From: Lachnospiraceae bacterium
GTDB lineage: Bacteria > Bacillota > Clostridia > Lachnospirales > Lachnospiraceae
Assembly: GCA_017620255.1 (NCBI GenBank)
Contig: JAFZQU010000010.1
Span: forward strand, 1 to 64,000
DNA length: 64,000 nucleotides
Direction: 5' to 3'
Below the pieces are notes generated by a model. That model had not been told where the DNA came from, did not search any database, and saw only the letters and a list, made by a program, of their open reading frames with translations. Positions 53,306 to 62,818 of this stretch are shown one piece after another. The translations under genes were made by a program, and so were the position numbers. Each line of letters begins with the position of its first letter. The first letter of the stretch is position 1.

Positions 53306-56300
53306 ATGAAAAAAAGAGATGACATCAACAAAATCCTGATCATCGGGTCGGGCCCGATCATCATCGGGCAGGCGTGTGAATTTGACTATTCGGGCACGCA
53401 GGCCTGCAAGGCATTAAAGAAACTCGGTTATGAGATCGTGCTGGTCAATTCCAATCCCGCAACGATCATGACAGATCCGGAGACGGCGGATGTCACCTAT
53501 ATTGAACCCCTGAATGCGGAGAGGCTGACGCAGATCATCGAGAAAGAGAGACCGGACGGACTTCTGCCGAACCTCGGCGGCCAGACCGGACTGAACCTCT
53601 GCTCGGAACTGTATGAAAAGGGTGTTCTGGACAAATACAACGTCAAAGTCATCGGCGTACAGGTGGATGCGATCGAGCGTGGCGAAGACAGGATCGCATT
53701 TAAAAAGACCATGAAAGAACTCGGGATCGAAATGGCAAGATCCGAGGTGGCTTATTCCGTGGATGACGCCCTGCACATTGCCGACCAGCTGGGATATCCC
53801 GTGGTACTGCGCCCCGCATATACGATGGGCGGTGCCGGCGGCGGTCTTGTCTACAACGTGGACGAACTGAAGACGGTCTGCGCGAGAGGCCTGCAGGCCA
53901 GCATGGTCGGACAGGTACTCGTGGAGGAATCGATCCTCGGCTGGGAAGAACTGGAACTGGAAGTGGTCAGGGATGCAACGGGGAAGATGATCACGGTCTG
54001 CTTTATCGAAAACATCGATCCGCTCGGCGTGCACACGGGTGATTCGTTCTGCAGTGCACCGATGCTGACGATCCCGGAAGATGTACAGCAGGAACTGCAG
54101 CGCCAGGCTTACAGGATCGTGGATGCGATCGAAGTCATCGGCGGTACGAACGTGCAGTTTGCGAGAAATACGGAAGACGGCCGTATCATCGTCATAGAGA
54201 TCAATCCGAGAACCTCCCGTTCTTCGGCACTGGCATCCAAGGCGACCGGTTTCCCGATCGCACTGGTATCCTCGATGCTGGCGGCGGGTCTGGACCTTTG
54301 CGACATTCCCTGCGGCAAGTACGGGACGTTGGATAAATACGTACCGGACGGCGATTATGTGGTAATTAAATTCGCCAGATGGGCCTTTGAAAAATTCAAA
54401 GGCGCGGAAGACAAGCTCGGCACCCAGATGCGCGCGGTAGGTGAAGTCATGAGCATCGGCAAGACCTACAAGGAAGCGTTCCAGAAAGCGATCCGCTCCC
54501 TGGAGATCGGCTGCTACGGGCTCGGACATGCAAAGGATTACGACAGTCTTTCGAAAAAGGAACTGCTGGACCGTCTGCATGTACCCACTTCGCAGAGACA
54601 GTTCCTGATGTATGAGAGCATCCGCAAGGGCGCGACAACAGAAGAACTCTATGCGATCACAAAGATCAAACCGTATTTTATCGACCAGATGCGCGAACTT
54701 GTGGAAGAGGAAGAGGCGCTTCTGAAATATAAAGGCAGCGTTCCGCCTGCGGATGTTTTAAAGCAGGCAAAACAGGACGGCTTTTCGGACCGTTATCTCG
54801 GCATGCTGCTGGATGTCAGTGAAGATGAGATCCGTAGTGCAAGACTGGATGCCGGGATCGTTGAAAGATGGGAAGGCGTTCATGTCAGCGGGACGCAGGA
54901 CAGCGCCTACTATTATTCATCCTACAACCTGGATACCGATGCACCCGTATCCGGCAATCCGAAGAAGATCATGATCCTTGGCGGCGGCCCGAACAGGATC
55001 GGCCAGGGTATCGAATTTGACTACTGCTGCGTGCATGCGGCTAAGGCTCTTAAAAAACTCGGTTTTGAAACCATCATCGTCAACTGTAATCCTGAAACGG
55101 TATCGACGGATTATGATACTTCGGACAAACTGTATTTTGAGCCGCTGACACTGGAAGATGTGCTTTCGATCCATGACAAGGAAAAACCGCTTGGCGTGAT
55201 CGCACAGTTTGGCGGACAGACGCCCTTAAATCTGGCGGCTTCCCTGAAAAAGAACGGCGTCAATATCTTAGGAACCACGCCGGAGACGATCGATATGGCA
55301 GAAGACAGGGATCTGTTCCGTGCCATGATGGATAAACTCGGGATACCGATGCCGGAATCGGGCATGGCTGTCAATGTGGAAGAAGCCATTGAGATCGCAG
55401 GCAGGATCGGTTATCCGGTCATGGTGCGTCCTTCCTATGTGCTTGGCGGACGCGGGATGGAAGTGGTACATGACGATGAACACATGCGCGTTTATATGGC
55501 TGCGGCTGTCGGCGTCACACCGGACCGTCCGATCCTTATCGACCGTTTCCTGCAGAATGCGATGGAGTGTGAAGCGGATGCGATCTCTGACGGGGAACAG
55601 GTATTTGTACCGGCCGTCATGGAGCATATCGAACTGGCCGGCGTACATTCGGGTGACAGTGCCTGTGTGCTCCCGTCCAAGAACATTTCAGAGAAAAACG
55701 TGGAACTGATCCGTGAATATACGATGAAGATCGCAAGGGAAATGCATGTGCGCGGACTCATGAACATGCAGTATGCGATCGAGAATGACAAGATCTATGT
55801 GCTTGAAGCAAATCCCAGGGCAAGCCGTACGGTACCGCTTGTATCCAAAGTCTGCAATATCCGGATGGTGCCGCTTGCAACGGAAGTGATCACTTCCGAA
55901 CTGACCGGCAGACCTTCGCCGATCCCTTCGCTGAAGCGGCAGAAATTCAACCACTGCGGCGTCAAGGAAGCGGTCTTCCCGTTCAACATGTTCCAGGAAG
56001 TCGACCCGCTTCTCGGGCCCGAGATGCGTTCCACCGGCGAAGTACTCGGTATGGCGGCTGATTTTGGCGAAGCCTTCTATAAGGCACAGGAAGGGACACA
56101 GACAAAGCTTCCGCTGTCAGGCACGGTGCTGATCAGTGTCAACGACAATGACAAAAAGGATCTGGTGGAAGTTGCAAAAGGCTTTTATGACTGCGGTTTT
56201 GATCTGATCGCAACGGGCGGGACCTGCGATATGATCGTGGAAGCGGGGATCCCCTGCAAAAAGATCTTCAAACTGCAGCAGGGCAGACCGAATGTGCTCG

Positions 56301-56533
56301 ATGCCATTACGAACAACCAGGTTTCCCTCGTCATCAATACACCGGATGACAAGAAGGGGGCCATGGACGATTCCTATATCCGCAAGGGCGTGATCAAGGC
56401 ACGTATCCCGTATGTTTCCACCATGGCGGCTGCCAAGGCTTCGATCGCCGGTATCCGCGCCATGAAAGAGACGAGAGGAAACGTGAAATCCCTGCAGCAG
56501 TTTCATGCGGAGATCGAGGAACTGGAAGGATAA
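53306..56533 (+). CDS. carB: Carbamoyl-phosphate synthase large subunit
   Basis: Makes carbamoyl phosphate for pyrimidine and arginine synthesis. The 1075-residue protein has two homologous halves, each with ATP-grasp motifs (SGPIIIGQACEFDYSGTQ; GGGPNRIGQGIEFDYCC), and the C-terminal allosteric domain from about 935. The small subunit gene carA is not next to it, and pyrBI is 32 kb upstream. Ribosome site GGGAGG. Confidence 0.97.
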   Translation: MKKRDDINKILIIGSGPIIIGQACEFDYSGTQACKALKKLGYEIVLVNSNPATIMTDPETADVTYIEPLNAERLTQIIEKERPDGLLPNLGGQTGLNLCSELYEKGVLDKYNVKVIGVQVDAIERGEDRIAFKKTMKELGIEMARSEVAYSVDDALHIADQLGYPVVLRPAYTMGGAGGGLVYNVDELKTVCARGLQASMVGQVLVEESILGWEELELEVVRDATGKMITVCFIENIDPLGVHTGDSFCSAPMLTIPEDVQQELQRQAYRIVDAIEVIGGTNVQFARNTEDGRIIVIEINPRTSRSSALASKATGFPIALVSSMLAAGLDLCDIPCGKYGTLDKYVPDGDYVVIKFARWAFEKFKGAEDKLGTQMRAVGEVMSIGKTYKEAFQKAIRSLEIGCYGLGHAKDYDSLSKKELLDRLHVPTSQRQFLMYESIRKGATTEELYAITKIKPYFIDQMRELVEEEEALLKYKGSVPPADVLKQAKQDGFSDRYLGMLLDVSEDEIRSARLDAGIVERWEGVHVSGTQDSAYYYSSYNLDTDAPVSGNPKKIMILGGGPNRIGQGIEFDYCCVHAAKALKKLGFETIIVNCNPETVSTDYDTSDKLYFEPLTLEDVLSIHDKEKPLGVIAQFGGQTPLNLAASLKKNGVNILGTTPETIDMAEDRDLFRAMMDKLGIPMPESGMAVNVEEAIEIAGRIGYPVMVRPSYVLGGRGMEVVHDDEHMRVYMAAAVGVTPDRPILIDRFLQNAMECEADAISDGEQVFVPAVMEHIELAGVHSGDSACVLPSKNISEKNVELIREYTMKIAREMHVRGLMNMQYAIENDKIYVLEANPRASRTVPLVSKVCNIRMVPLATEVITSELTGRPSPIPSLKRQKFNHCGVKEAVFPFNMFQEVDPLLGPEMRSTGEVLGMAADFGEAFYKAQEGTQTKLPLSGTVLISVNDNDKKDLVEVAKGFYDCGFDLIATGGTCDMIVEAGIPCKKIFKLQQGRPNVLDAITNNQVSLVINTPDDKKGAMDDSYIRKGVIKARIPYVSTMAAAKASIAGIRAMKETRGNVKSLQQFHAEIEELEG

Positions 56534-56571
56534 ATTGTCAGAAATCAGAATACAGACACCCTATGTTGTAG

Positions 56572-56600
56572 TTGCAATTATGTGCCTCCCGTGGTAAAAT
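56572..56600 (+). promoter_or_regulatory. Promoter of the EAL gene
   Basis: TTGCAA at 56572-56577, 17-bp spacer, TAAAAT at 56595-56600. Leader of about 78 nt; GAGGT lies shortly before the ATG at 56684. Confidence 0.65.
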
Positions 56601-56683
56601 TTTAATATATGTTAACATCGGTTTGAGGTTTGTTTTAAGCCCGTGTCAACGTATGAAGGGGAGTATGAATCATGAGGTAGCTT

Positions 56684-58813
56684 ATGGCCAGACGGACCGG
56701 AATACCCGTGATCGAACAAACGCTCTACGACTGCATGGAAATGATTCCCGGCGGCTTTTGTGTTGTGCAAAAACGTGATCGGTATAAGATCGCATTTGCC
56801 AACAGAAAACTGGCCGGGATGTTTGGTTATGCGGCAAATGAAGCCATCAATGCCCTGAAGAAGAGCGTCTTTTCCTATGTGGTGGAATCTGACCGTGAGC
56901 GGCTACGGGACTGCTTTGACCGGGAAAAAGATGTCGTAACGACCATGCAGGTACTCAGGAAGGACGGCTCGGTCAGGAGCATGGTCCTCGATATCCGGAC
57001 GAGTGTGATCTCTTCCGGGATCAGACAGTATCTGGTCGCCGTATCGGATGCGGAAGAGATCAATGAAGAACTGCAGATGCGGCTTTCCAACTATGAACAC
57101 CGGTTCAAACTGGACCCGCTTTCGGGCCTTTACAATAAAGAATCCTTTTACAGTATCACTTCCGGATTATTACAGGAAAATCCCAAAGATAAATTTGTGA
57201 TCGCGCAGTGGAATTTCGACAGGTTCAAGGCCGTGAACGAGCTGTACGGCAGCGCTGTCGGTGATCAGATCATCCGTGATTTCGGCTCCTTCATGAAGGA
57301 GTTCTTCGCAGGGAACGGCACGCAGGGGCGGCTCGAAGCCGACCATTTTGTGACCTGCTGCAAGCAGGAATTCCTGGATGCGCATGAAAAAGAGATCGAT
57401 GACCTGCTCTTTGGCAGAACACCCTGGTATTCCGTGCAGTATCCGATCCAGATCCATGCCGGATTCTATGCGGTGGAAAATGCCTCGGAGGAAGTGAAAC
57501 TGATGTGTGACCGCGCCGGCATGGCGCTTCATCCGATCAAGGAAAGCTACATGACGCGGACGTCTTTCTTTACCGAGGGAATGCGGGAAGCCTATCTGAC
57601 GGAGCAGCAGATGATGCGCGATGTGGACGGGGCCCTTGCTGGGCATGAATTCTTTGTCATGTACCAGCCGATCATCAACGTGAGAAGCAGGCAGATCGTA
57701 TCCGCGGAAGCACTGGTGCGCTGGAAAAAAGCAGACGGCACGATCGTGCCGCCCGGCGAGTTTGTCCCGGTCTTTGAAAAGAACGGCTTTGTATCCAGCC
57801 TGGACCTGTATGTGTGCGAGGAAGTCTGCAAATATTTAAGCAGGCGGAAACAGGAAGGAAAGCCGGTCGTACCGGTTTCCGTGAACCTCTCGCGTGTGGA
57901 TTTCAGGAACAGGCATCTGAACGAGGATATCTGTGCGCTGCTTACCAAATACGATCTGACGCCGGAGTGCTTAAAGATCGAGATCACCGAAAGTGCCTAC
58001 ATGGACCGGCCGCAGGAACTGACAGAGATCATCGCGACCTTCCAGAATTCAGGATTTAAGGTGCTGATGGATGATTTCGGCAGCGGTTTTTCTTCGCTGA
58101 ACATGCTGAAGGATGTCAGTGCGGATATCCTGAAGATCGATATGCGTTTCATGGATCATTTGGAGACATCGGATAAGGCAGGCACGATCCTCTATTCCAT
58201 TATCCAGATGGCAAAATCGATCCATATGGAAGTCGTGGCGGAAGGCGTGGAAACGGAAAGCCAGTATGAACTGCTCTTCAGCATGGAATGTGATAACATT
58301 CAGGGATATTATTTCTACAGGCCGCTTCCGGAGAGTGAGTTTTCCGAAAAACTGGACAGGGGTACGGAGGATGTCGCACATGTGATCGAACAGAGGCAGC
58401 CGACGATCCTCTATTTTGCCAAGTCGGATATCGAATCCAAGGAATTCGTCAGATATATGCAGTCGATCTGCACCATCCGGACCGTATACGATGAGGAGAC
58501 GTTTCTTAAGATCCTGCGCAAAGACTGTACGAAGATCGATCTTTCGATCGTGGATATGAGTGGAAAGATGGATCATGGCGTGCAACTGATGAAGAAGATC
58601 AGAGACCGTTCCTACCTGTCCGGTCTGCCGTTTGTCTTTTTTGCCTGTGATTATGAGATGAAGGAAGTGCAGGAGGTATTTGATCTCGGGGCGCTTGATG
58701 TGGTGTTAAAACCTATCGACTGGGAGATGCTCTACCAGCGTATCAGAAAGCAGATCCGCGAGCTTTACAGACAGTCGCTCAAGGATGCATTCCTGCAGGA
58801 AAAAAGTCCCTAG
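56684..58813 (+). CDS. PAS-degenerate GGDEF-EAL-receiver-like c-di-GMP phosphodiesterase
   Basis: A 709-residue cytosolic regulator: PAS-like domain (about 10-125), GGDEF-like domain (about 140-285) in which the active motif reads LEADHF, thus inactive as a cyclase, then EAL domain (about 310-555) with Glu342 in EALVRW, NLSRVDF, EITESAYMD, DDFGSGFSSL, LKIDMRF, EGVETESQ and QGYYFYRPLP, all catalytic positions present. Residues about 575-700 resemble a receiver but with no clear phospho-Asp context (SIVDMSGKMD). Expected to degrade c-di-GMP. Confidence 0.9.
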   Translation: MARRTGIPVIEQTLYDCMEMIPGGFCVVQKRDRYKIAFANRKLAGMFGYAANEAINALKKSVFSYVVESDRERLRDCFDREKDVVTTMQVLRKDGSVRSMVLDIRTSVISSGIRQYLVAVSDAEEINEELQMRLSNYEHRFKLDPLSGLYNKESFYSITSGLLQENPKDKFVIAQWNFDRFKAVNELYGSAVGDQIIRDFGSFMKEFFAGNGTQGRLEADHFVTCCKQEFLDAHEKEIDDLLFGRTPWYSVQYPIQIHAGFYAVENASEEVKLMCDRAGMALHPIKESYMTRTSFFTEGMREAYLTEQQMMRDVDGALAGHEFFVMYQPIINVRSRQIVSAEALVRWKKADGTIVPPGEFVPVFEKNGFVSSLDLYVCEEVCKYLSRRKQEGKPVVPVSVNLSRVDFRNRHLNEDICALLTKYDLTPECLKIEITESAYMDRPQELTEIIATFQNSGFKVLMDDFGSGFSSLNMLKDVSADILKIDMRFMDHLETSDKAGTILYSIIQMAKSIHMEVVAEGVETESQYELLFSMECDNIQGYYFYRPLPESEFSEKLDRGTEDVAHVIEQRQPTILYFAKSDIESKEFVRYMQSICTIRTVYDEETFLKILRKDCTKIDLSIVDMSGKMDHGVQLMKKIRDRSYLSGLPFVFFACDYEMKEVQEVFDLGALDVVLKPIDWEMLYQRIRKQIRELYRQSLKDAFLQEKSP

Positions 58814-58849
58814 AGCACGCGTAGCGTTTTACTTGCGAATAACAGACAA

Positions 58850-58887
58850 AGAGTATATACTCATAAGAAGTGTATGCTCTTTTTTTG
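58850..58887 (+). terminator. Rho-independent terminator between the EAL gene and serS
   Basis: An 11-bp stem (58850-58860 with 58870-58880, two G-T wobbles) and a run of T at 58880-58887. Confidence 0.8.
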
Positions 58888-58941
58888 CGGCCCGTCAGGA
58901 CCTGCAAACAGAGCATGGAAAACAGTTTCGGGAGGAAAATC

Positions 58942-60228
58942 ATGTTAGACATGAGATTTGTCAGGGAGAACCCTGAGATCGTAAAACAGAATCTTCGCAA
59001 TAAATTCCAGGAGGAAAAACTGCCGCTCGTGGATGAAGTCATCGCGCTCGATGAAGAGAGCAGAAGAGCCAAGCAGGAAGCGGACGATCTTCGTGCAAAC
59101 CGCAACAAGATCAGTAAGCAGATCGGTGCGCTGATGGCGCAGGGTAAGAAAGCGGAAGCAGAAGAAGTAAAGAAACAGGTCACACAGAATTCGGAGCGTC
59201 TGGCGCGCCTTGAAGAAACGGAGGCGGAACTTGCGGAAAAAGTCACAAAGATCATGATGACGCTTCCCAACATCATCGACCCGTCCGTACCGATCGGAAA
59301 GGATGATTCCGAAAACGTGGAAGTAACGAAATACGGCGATCCCGTTGTACCTGATTTCGAGATCCCGTACCATACGGAGATCATGGAGCGCTTTGACGGG
59401 ATCGATCTGGATGCCGCAGGCCGTGTTGCCGGCAACGGTTTCTACTATCTGATGGGCGATATCGCAAGACTGCACTCGGCAGTGATCGCTTATGCCCGTG
59501 ATTTCATGATCAACAGAGGCTTCACCTACTGTGTGCCGCCTTTCATGATCCGCAGCAACGTTGTAACAGGCGTAATGAGCTTCGCGGAAATGGATGCCAT
59601 GATGTATAAGATCGAAGGAGAGGATCTCTATCTGATCGGTACCAGTGAACATTCCATGATCGGTAAATTCATCGATACGATCATTCAGGAAGAAGAACTG
59701 CCGAAGACCTTAACCAGTTATTCTCCCTGCTTCCGTAAGGAAAAGGGTGCGCACGGTATCGAGGAACGCGGCGTATACCGTATCCATCAGTTCGAGAAAC
59801 AGGAAATGATCGTTGTCTGCCATCCGGATGAGAGCCCGATGTGGTTTGACAAACTCTGGCAGAACACCGTGGATCTGTTCCGTTCCATGGACATCCCGGT
59901 CCGCACGCTCGAGTGCTGCTCCGGTGACCTCGCCGATCTGAAGGTAAAATCATTTGACGTCGAGGCTTGGAGCCCGAGACAGAAGAAATATTTCGAAGTC
60001 GGTTCCTGCTCGAACCTCGGTGATGCGCAGGCCAGAAGACTTAAGATCCGTGTAAACGGAAAGGACGGCAAATACTTCGCGCATACCCTGAACAATACGG
60101 TTGTGGCACCGCCCCGTATGCTGATCGCGTTCCTGGAGAACAACTTGAATGCAGACGGCAGCGTCAACATTCCGGAAGTCCTTCGTCCTTACATGGGCGG
60201 CACGGAGAAACTGATCCCGAAGCACTGA
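58942..60228 (+). CDS. serS: Seryl-tRNA synthetase
   Basis: Charges tRNA-Ser (and tRNA-Sec if present). The 428-residue class II enzyme has the N-terminal coiled-coil arm (about 30-110), motif 2 (SYSPCFRKEKGAHG) and motif 3 (NNTVVAPPRMLIAFLENN). Start at ATG 58942 (MLDMRFVRENPE) after GGGAGG; the upstream in-frame reading begins in the terminator. Leader is too short for a T-box. Confidence 0.97.
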   Translation: MLDMRFVRENPEIVKQNLRNKFQEEKLPLVDEVIALDEESRRAKQEADDLRANRNKISKQIGALMAQGKKAEAEEVKKQVTQNSERLARLEETEAELAEKVTKIMMTLPNIIDPSVPIGKDDSENVEVTKYGDPVVPDFEIPYHTEIMERFDGIDLDAAGRVAGNGFYYLMGDIARLHSAVIAYARDFMINRGFTYCVPPFMIRSNVVTGVMSFAEMDAMMYKIEGEDLYLIGTSEHSMIGKFIDTIIQEEELPKTLTSYSPCFRKEKGAHGIEERGVYRIHQFEKQEMIVVCHPDESPMWFDKLWQNTVDLFRSMDIPVRTLECCSGDLADLKVKSFDVEAWSPRQKKYFEVGSCSNLGDAQARRLKIRVNGKDGKYFAHTLNNTVVAPPRMLIAFLENNLNADGSVNIPEVLRPYMGGTEKLIPKH

Positions 60229-60274
60229 AGACGGTTTTGCTGCAATCAATCTATCGCAAACAATGAGGTAACTT

Positions 60275-61177
60275 ATGGAAAACGAACGCCGCATGGCAGT
60301 ATTGATCGATTCCGAGAATGTCTCCCCCAAATACGTGAAGTACATTTTCGATGAGATCTCCAACTACGGCATCGCAACATATAAACGTGCATACGGAGAC
60401 TGGGCGAGCAGGACGGGTTCCGGCTGGAAAGACATCATGCTGAAGAACGCGATCACGCCGGTCCAGCAGTACGGCTATACACAGGGCAAGAATTCCACGG
60501 ACTCCGCGATGATCATCGACGCGATGGATATCCTGTATTCCGGAAAAGTGGACGGCTTCTGTATCGTTTCATCCGATTCCGATTTCACAAGGCTTGCAAG
60601 CCGGCTCAGGGAATCCGGTATGCTCGTGATCGGCATGGGCGAGAAGAAAACGGTGGAAGCCTTCCGTACCAGCTGTTCCCTGTTCAAATATCTGGAAGTA
60701 CTGGCGGAAGAAGAAGACCAGAATCCGGAGATCAGCCGCGAGGAAGTGGAAGAGACGATCTTCAAGATCATTGCCGACAATGATGCAAATGATAAAGAAA
60801 CAACGGTCGGTGAACTCGGCAATAAACTGAGCAACCGGCATGCTGATTTTGACGTACGAAACTACGGATATTCCAAACTTTCCAAATTCCTGGACAGCAT
60901 GAAGGCGCTGCGTCTTGAGCAGCACGGGAACAACATCCTGGTGACGTTGGCCGAATCCGAAGTACCCAAGGAAGACGTGGAGAAGATCGCGATCGATATT
61001 GTCTCAAAGGCCAAAGACCACAAGATGGGACTGCCGGAACTGAAACAGAAACTGGAGCGCAGGATCCCGAATTTCAATATCCGTAATTACAAGTATTCCA
61101 AGTTTTCCCAGTTTATCAAAGACATGGAAGGCATGCGTGTGAAGAACAACACGGTGGAGAGAAAGGATAAGGGATGA
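60275..61177 (+). CDS. NYN-domain protein with two OST-HTH (LOTUS) domains
   Basis: A 300-residue cytosolic protein. Residues 1-145 form a NYN/DUF88 PIN-like fold with acidic residues at Asp12 (VLIDSENV), NSTDSAMIIDAMD and IVSSDSDFTRL, a possible metal-dependent RNase site. Two OST-HTH/LOTUS domains follow (about 155-225 and 230-295, each with the 'NYGYSKLSKFL'/'NYKYSKFSQFI' motif), which bind RNA in other proteins. No membrane segment. It overlaps the next gene by ATGA. Probably an RNA-binding nuclease; target unknown. Confidence 0.9.
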   Translation: MENERRMAVLIDSENVSPKYVKYIFDEISNYGIATYKRAYGDWASRTGSGWKDIMLKNAITPVQQYGYTQGKNSTDSAMIIDAMDILYSGKVDGFCIVSSDSDFTRLASRLRESGMLVIGMGEKKTVEAFRTSCSLFKYLEVLAEEEDQNPEISREEVEETIFKIIADNDANDKETTVGELGNKLSNRHADFDVRNYGYSKLSKFLDSMKALRLEQHGNNILVTLAESEVPKEDVEKIAIDIVSKAKDHKMGLPELKQKLERRIPNFNIRNYKYSKFSQFIKDMEGMRVKNNTVERKDKG

Positions 61178-62280
61178 ATGTTGCCATTCTCGGAGCGGGA
61201 GAGATCGCTGCCAAAATGGCGATGACCCTGCAGCCGCTCAAAGAAGCGAACTGTTATGCCGTGGCGGCAAGGGATCTTCCGCGTGCACAGGCTTTTGCGG
61301 ATAAGTACGGATTCAGGCGGGCCTACGGTTCCTATCTGGATATGCTGAATGATGAGTATGTGGAGCTTGTCTATATTGCAACCCCGCATTCCCATCATTA
61401 TGAACACATCAAGATGTGTCTCGAACACGGGAAACACGTGATCGTTGAAAAACCGTTCACGGCCAATGCCACGCAGGCAGAGGAAGTCCTTCGCATGGCG
61501 GAAGAGAGAGGTCTTTTTCTGACGGAAGCCATGTGGAGCAGATACATGCCGCTCGTGGATACGATCCGCGAAGTGATCGCTTCCAACCTGATCGGCAGGA
61601 TCACATCCTTACATGCAAATGTCGGTTATCCGCTTGAGAACAAGGACCGGTTAAGACGGCCGGAACTCGCGGGCGGTGCGCTGCTCGACCTTGGCTGCTA
61701 TGCACTGCATTTTGCATCGATGGTCTTTGGCGATGAACTGAAAAGCATCTCAGCCGCCTGCACCAAACTGGAGACGGGGGTGGATGCACAGGAAACGATC
61801 ATGCTGACCTACCGCGACGGACGGATGGCGGACCTGTTTGTGACGATGCTTGCGGAAACGGACCGCAGAGCCATGATCTACGGGACGAACGGCTTCATAG
61901 AGATCGAGAATATCGTGAATTTCGAAGCGATCCGGGTCTACAATCTGGAGCGCAAGATCATTGCCGAATATGCGGCGCCCTATCAGGTCACGGGCTATGA
62001 ATATGAGATCATCTCATCGATCCGGTCCATTCAGAACCGCATGCTGGAATGCCCGGAACTGCCGCACGATACGATCCTGCATATGATGCGGATGCTTGAC
62101 AACCTGCGGGCTGCGTTTGAGATCGTTTATCCGTTTGAGATGAATCCGGAGAAAGCACCGACGGAACTCGGTGAGGAGGCGGAGCTGGAGGAAGAGATGC
62201 AGCGCGAATCCACCGTCCGGGAGATTTCCAATACGGCCGCACAGGACAGTGCCGCCAAAGATACGGAAGAAGACGAATAA
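61174..62280 (+). CDS. Gfo/Idh/MocA-family oxidoreductase
   Basis: A 368-residue NAD(P)-dependent sugar or polyol dehydrogenase-type protein. The Rossmann motif is ILGAGEIAAKM, the conserved Lys is in VEKPFT and the C-terminal domain has SRYMPLV and DLGCYALHF. A charged acidic tail (about 40 residues) ends the chain. Substrate unknown. Overlaps the NYN gene by ATGA. Confidence 0.9.
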   Translation: MNVAILGAGEIAAKMAMTLQPLKEANCYAVAARDLPRAQAFADKYGFRRAYGSYLDMLNDEYVELVYIATPHSHHYEHIKMCLEHGKHVIVEKPFTANATQAEEVLRMAEERGLFLTEAMWSRYMPLVDTIREVIASNLIGRITSLHANVGYPLENKDRLRRPELAGGALLDLGCYALHFASMVFGDELKSISAACTKLETGVDAQETIMLTYRDGRMADLFVTMLAETDRRAMIYGTNGFIEIENIVNFEAIRVYNLERKIIAEYAAPYQVTGYEYEIISSIRSIQNRMLECPELPHDTILHMMRMLDNLRAAFEIVYPFEMNPEKAPTELGEEAELEEEMQRESTVREISNTAAQDSAAKDTEEDE

Positions 62281-62293
62281 TTAGAGCAAAAGA

Positions 62294-62334
62294 CAAAAAA
62301 AGAACCGGCTCACATGACGGTATGAGCCGGTTCT
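62294..62334 (-). terminator. Terminator of rpsT (bidirectional)
   Basis: A 12-bp perfect stem (62301-62312 with 62323-62334) with a run of A upstream, so the minus-strand transcript ends in U's. It also closes the Gfo/Idh gene on the plus strand, weakly. Confidence 0.85.
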
Positions 62335-62349
62335 GATTTATTTTCCTGT

Positions 62350-62613
62350 TTACTGAATCGCATTCACTGCTTTCGTCATACGGGAAATCTTTCTGGATGC
62401 TGTACTCTTATGGTAAACACCCTTGGATGCAGCTTTGCTGAGCTCGGAAATGGCTTCCGTAAGAGCAGCATTTGCAGCTTCTTTATTATTCTCGTCGATA
62501 GCAGCATATACGCGCTTGATATAAGTCTTAACTTTGGACCTGATCGCTTTGTTGCGTTCGGTCTTTTTATTGATCACAAGAATTCTCTTTTTCGCCGATT
62601 TAATGTTAGCCAC
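62350..62613 (-). CDS. rpsT: 30S ribosomal protein S20
   Basis: An 87-residue basic protein of the small subunit (MANIKSAKKRILVINKK; Lys/Arg-rich helices). Start codon is GTG at 62613 with GGGAGGTG on the minus strand. Divergent from lepA, the common arrangement in Firmicutes. The leader contains two hairpins (see separate entry). Confidence 0.96.
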   Translation of the reverse strand: MANIKSAKKRILVINKKTERNKAIRSKVKTYIKRVYAAIDENNKEAANAALTEAISELSKAASKGVYHKSTASRKISRMTKAVNAIQ

Positions 62614-62639
62614 GCTTTACACCTCCCATTCCTAGCGTA

Positions 62640-62695
62640 AGGACCATCCGGTCCTCCAGAGGGCCGTTTCGAGTCCGGACACGGACGTCTCGAAA
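62640..62695 (-). promoter_or_regulatory. Structured leader of rpsT
   Basis: The about 90-nt minus-strand leader has two hairpins: AGGACC/GGTCCT (62640-62655) and a longer TTTCGAG-TCCG / CGGA-CTCGAAA stem with a 3-nt bulge (62667-62695). S20 is autoregulated in other bacteria, so an S20-binding site is a reasonable guess but not shown. Confidence 0.5.
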
Positions 62696-62710
62696 TCGAC
62701 ACACTCATAT

Positions 62711-62739
62711 AGTCTAGTAGAACTTTGCGGCCTTGTCAA
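62711..62739 (-). promoter_or_regulatory. Promoter of rpsT
   Basis: On the minus strand TTGACA (62734-62739), 17-bp spacer, TAGACT (62711-62716). Confidence 0.75.
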
Positions 62740-62748
62740 TACTTTTTC

Positions 62749-62777
62749 TTGCAAAATGCGCGGATTTCCCATATACT
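62749..62777 (+). promoter_or_regulatory. Promoter of lepA
   Basis: TTGCAA at 62749-62754, 17-bp spacer, TATACT at 62772-62777. It sits back-to-back with the rpsT promoter. Confidence 0.7.
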
Positions 62778-62818
62778 TTGACGTGATATCAAATCAGTTC
62801 ATACAGGAGATGGCAGTT

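Noticed and set aside
58814-58941. Possible T-box leader upstream of serS
   Set aside because: The 128-bp gap holds a terminator for the EAL gene but no T-box core sequence or antiterminator; it is too short for a T-box.
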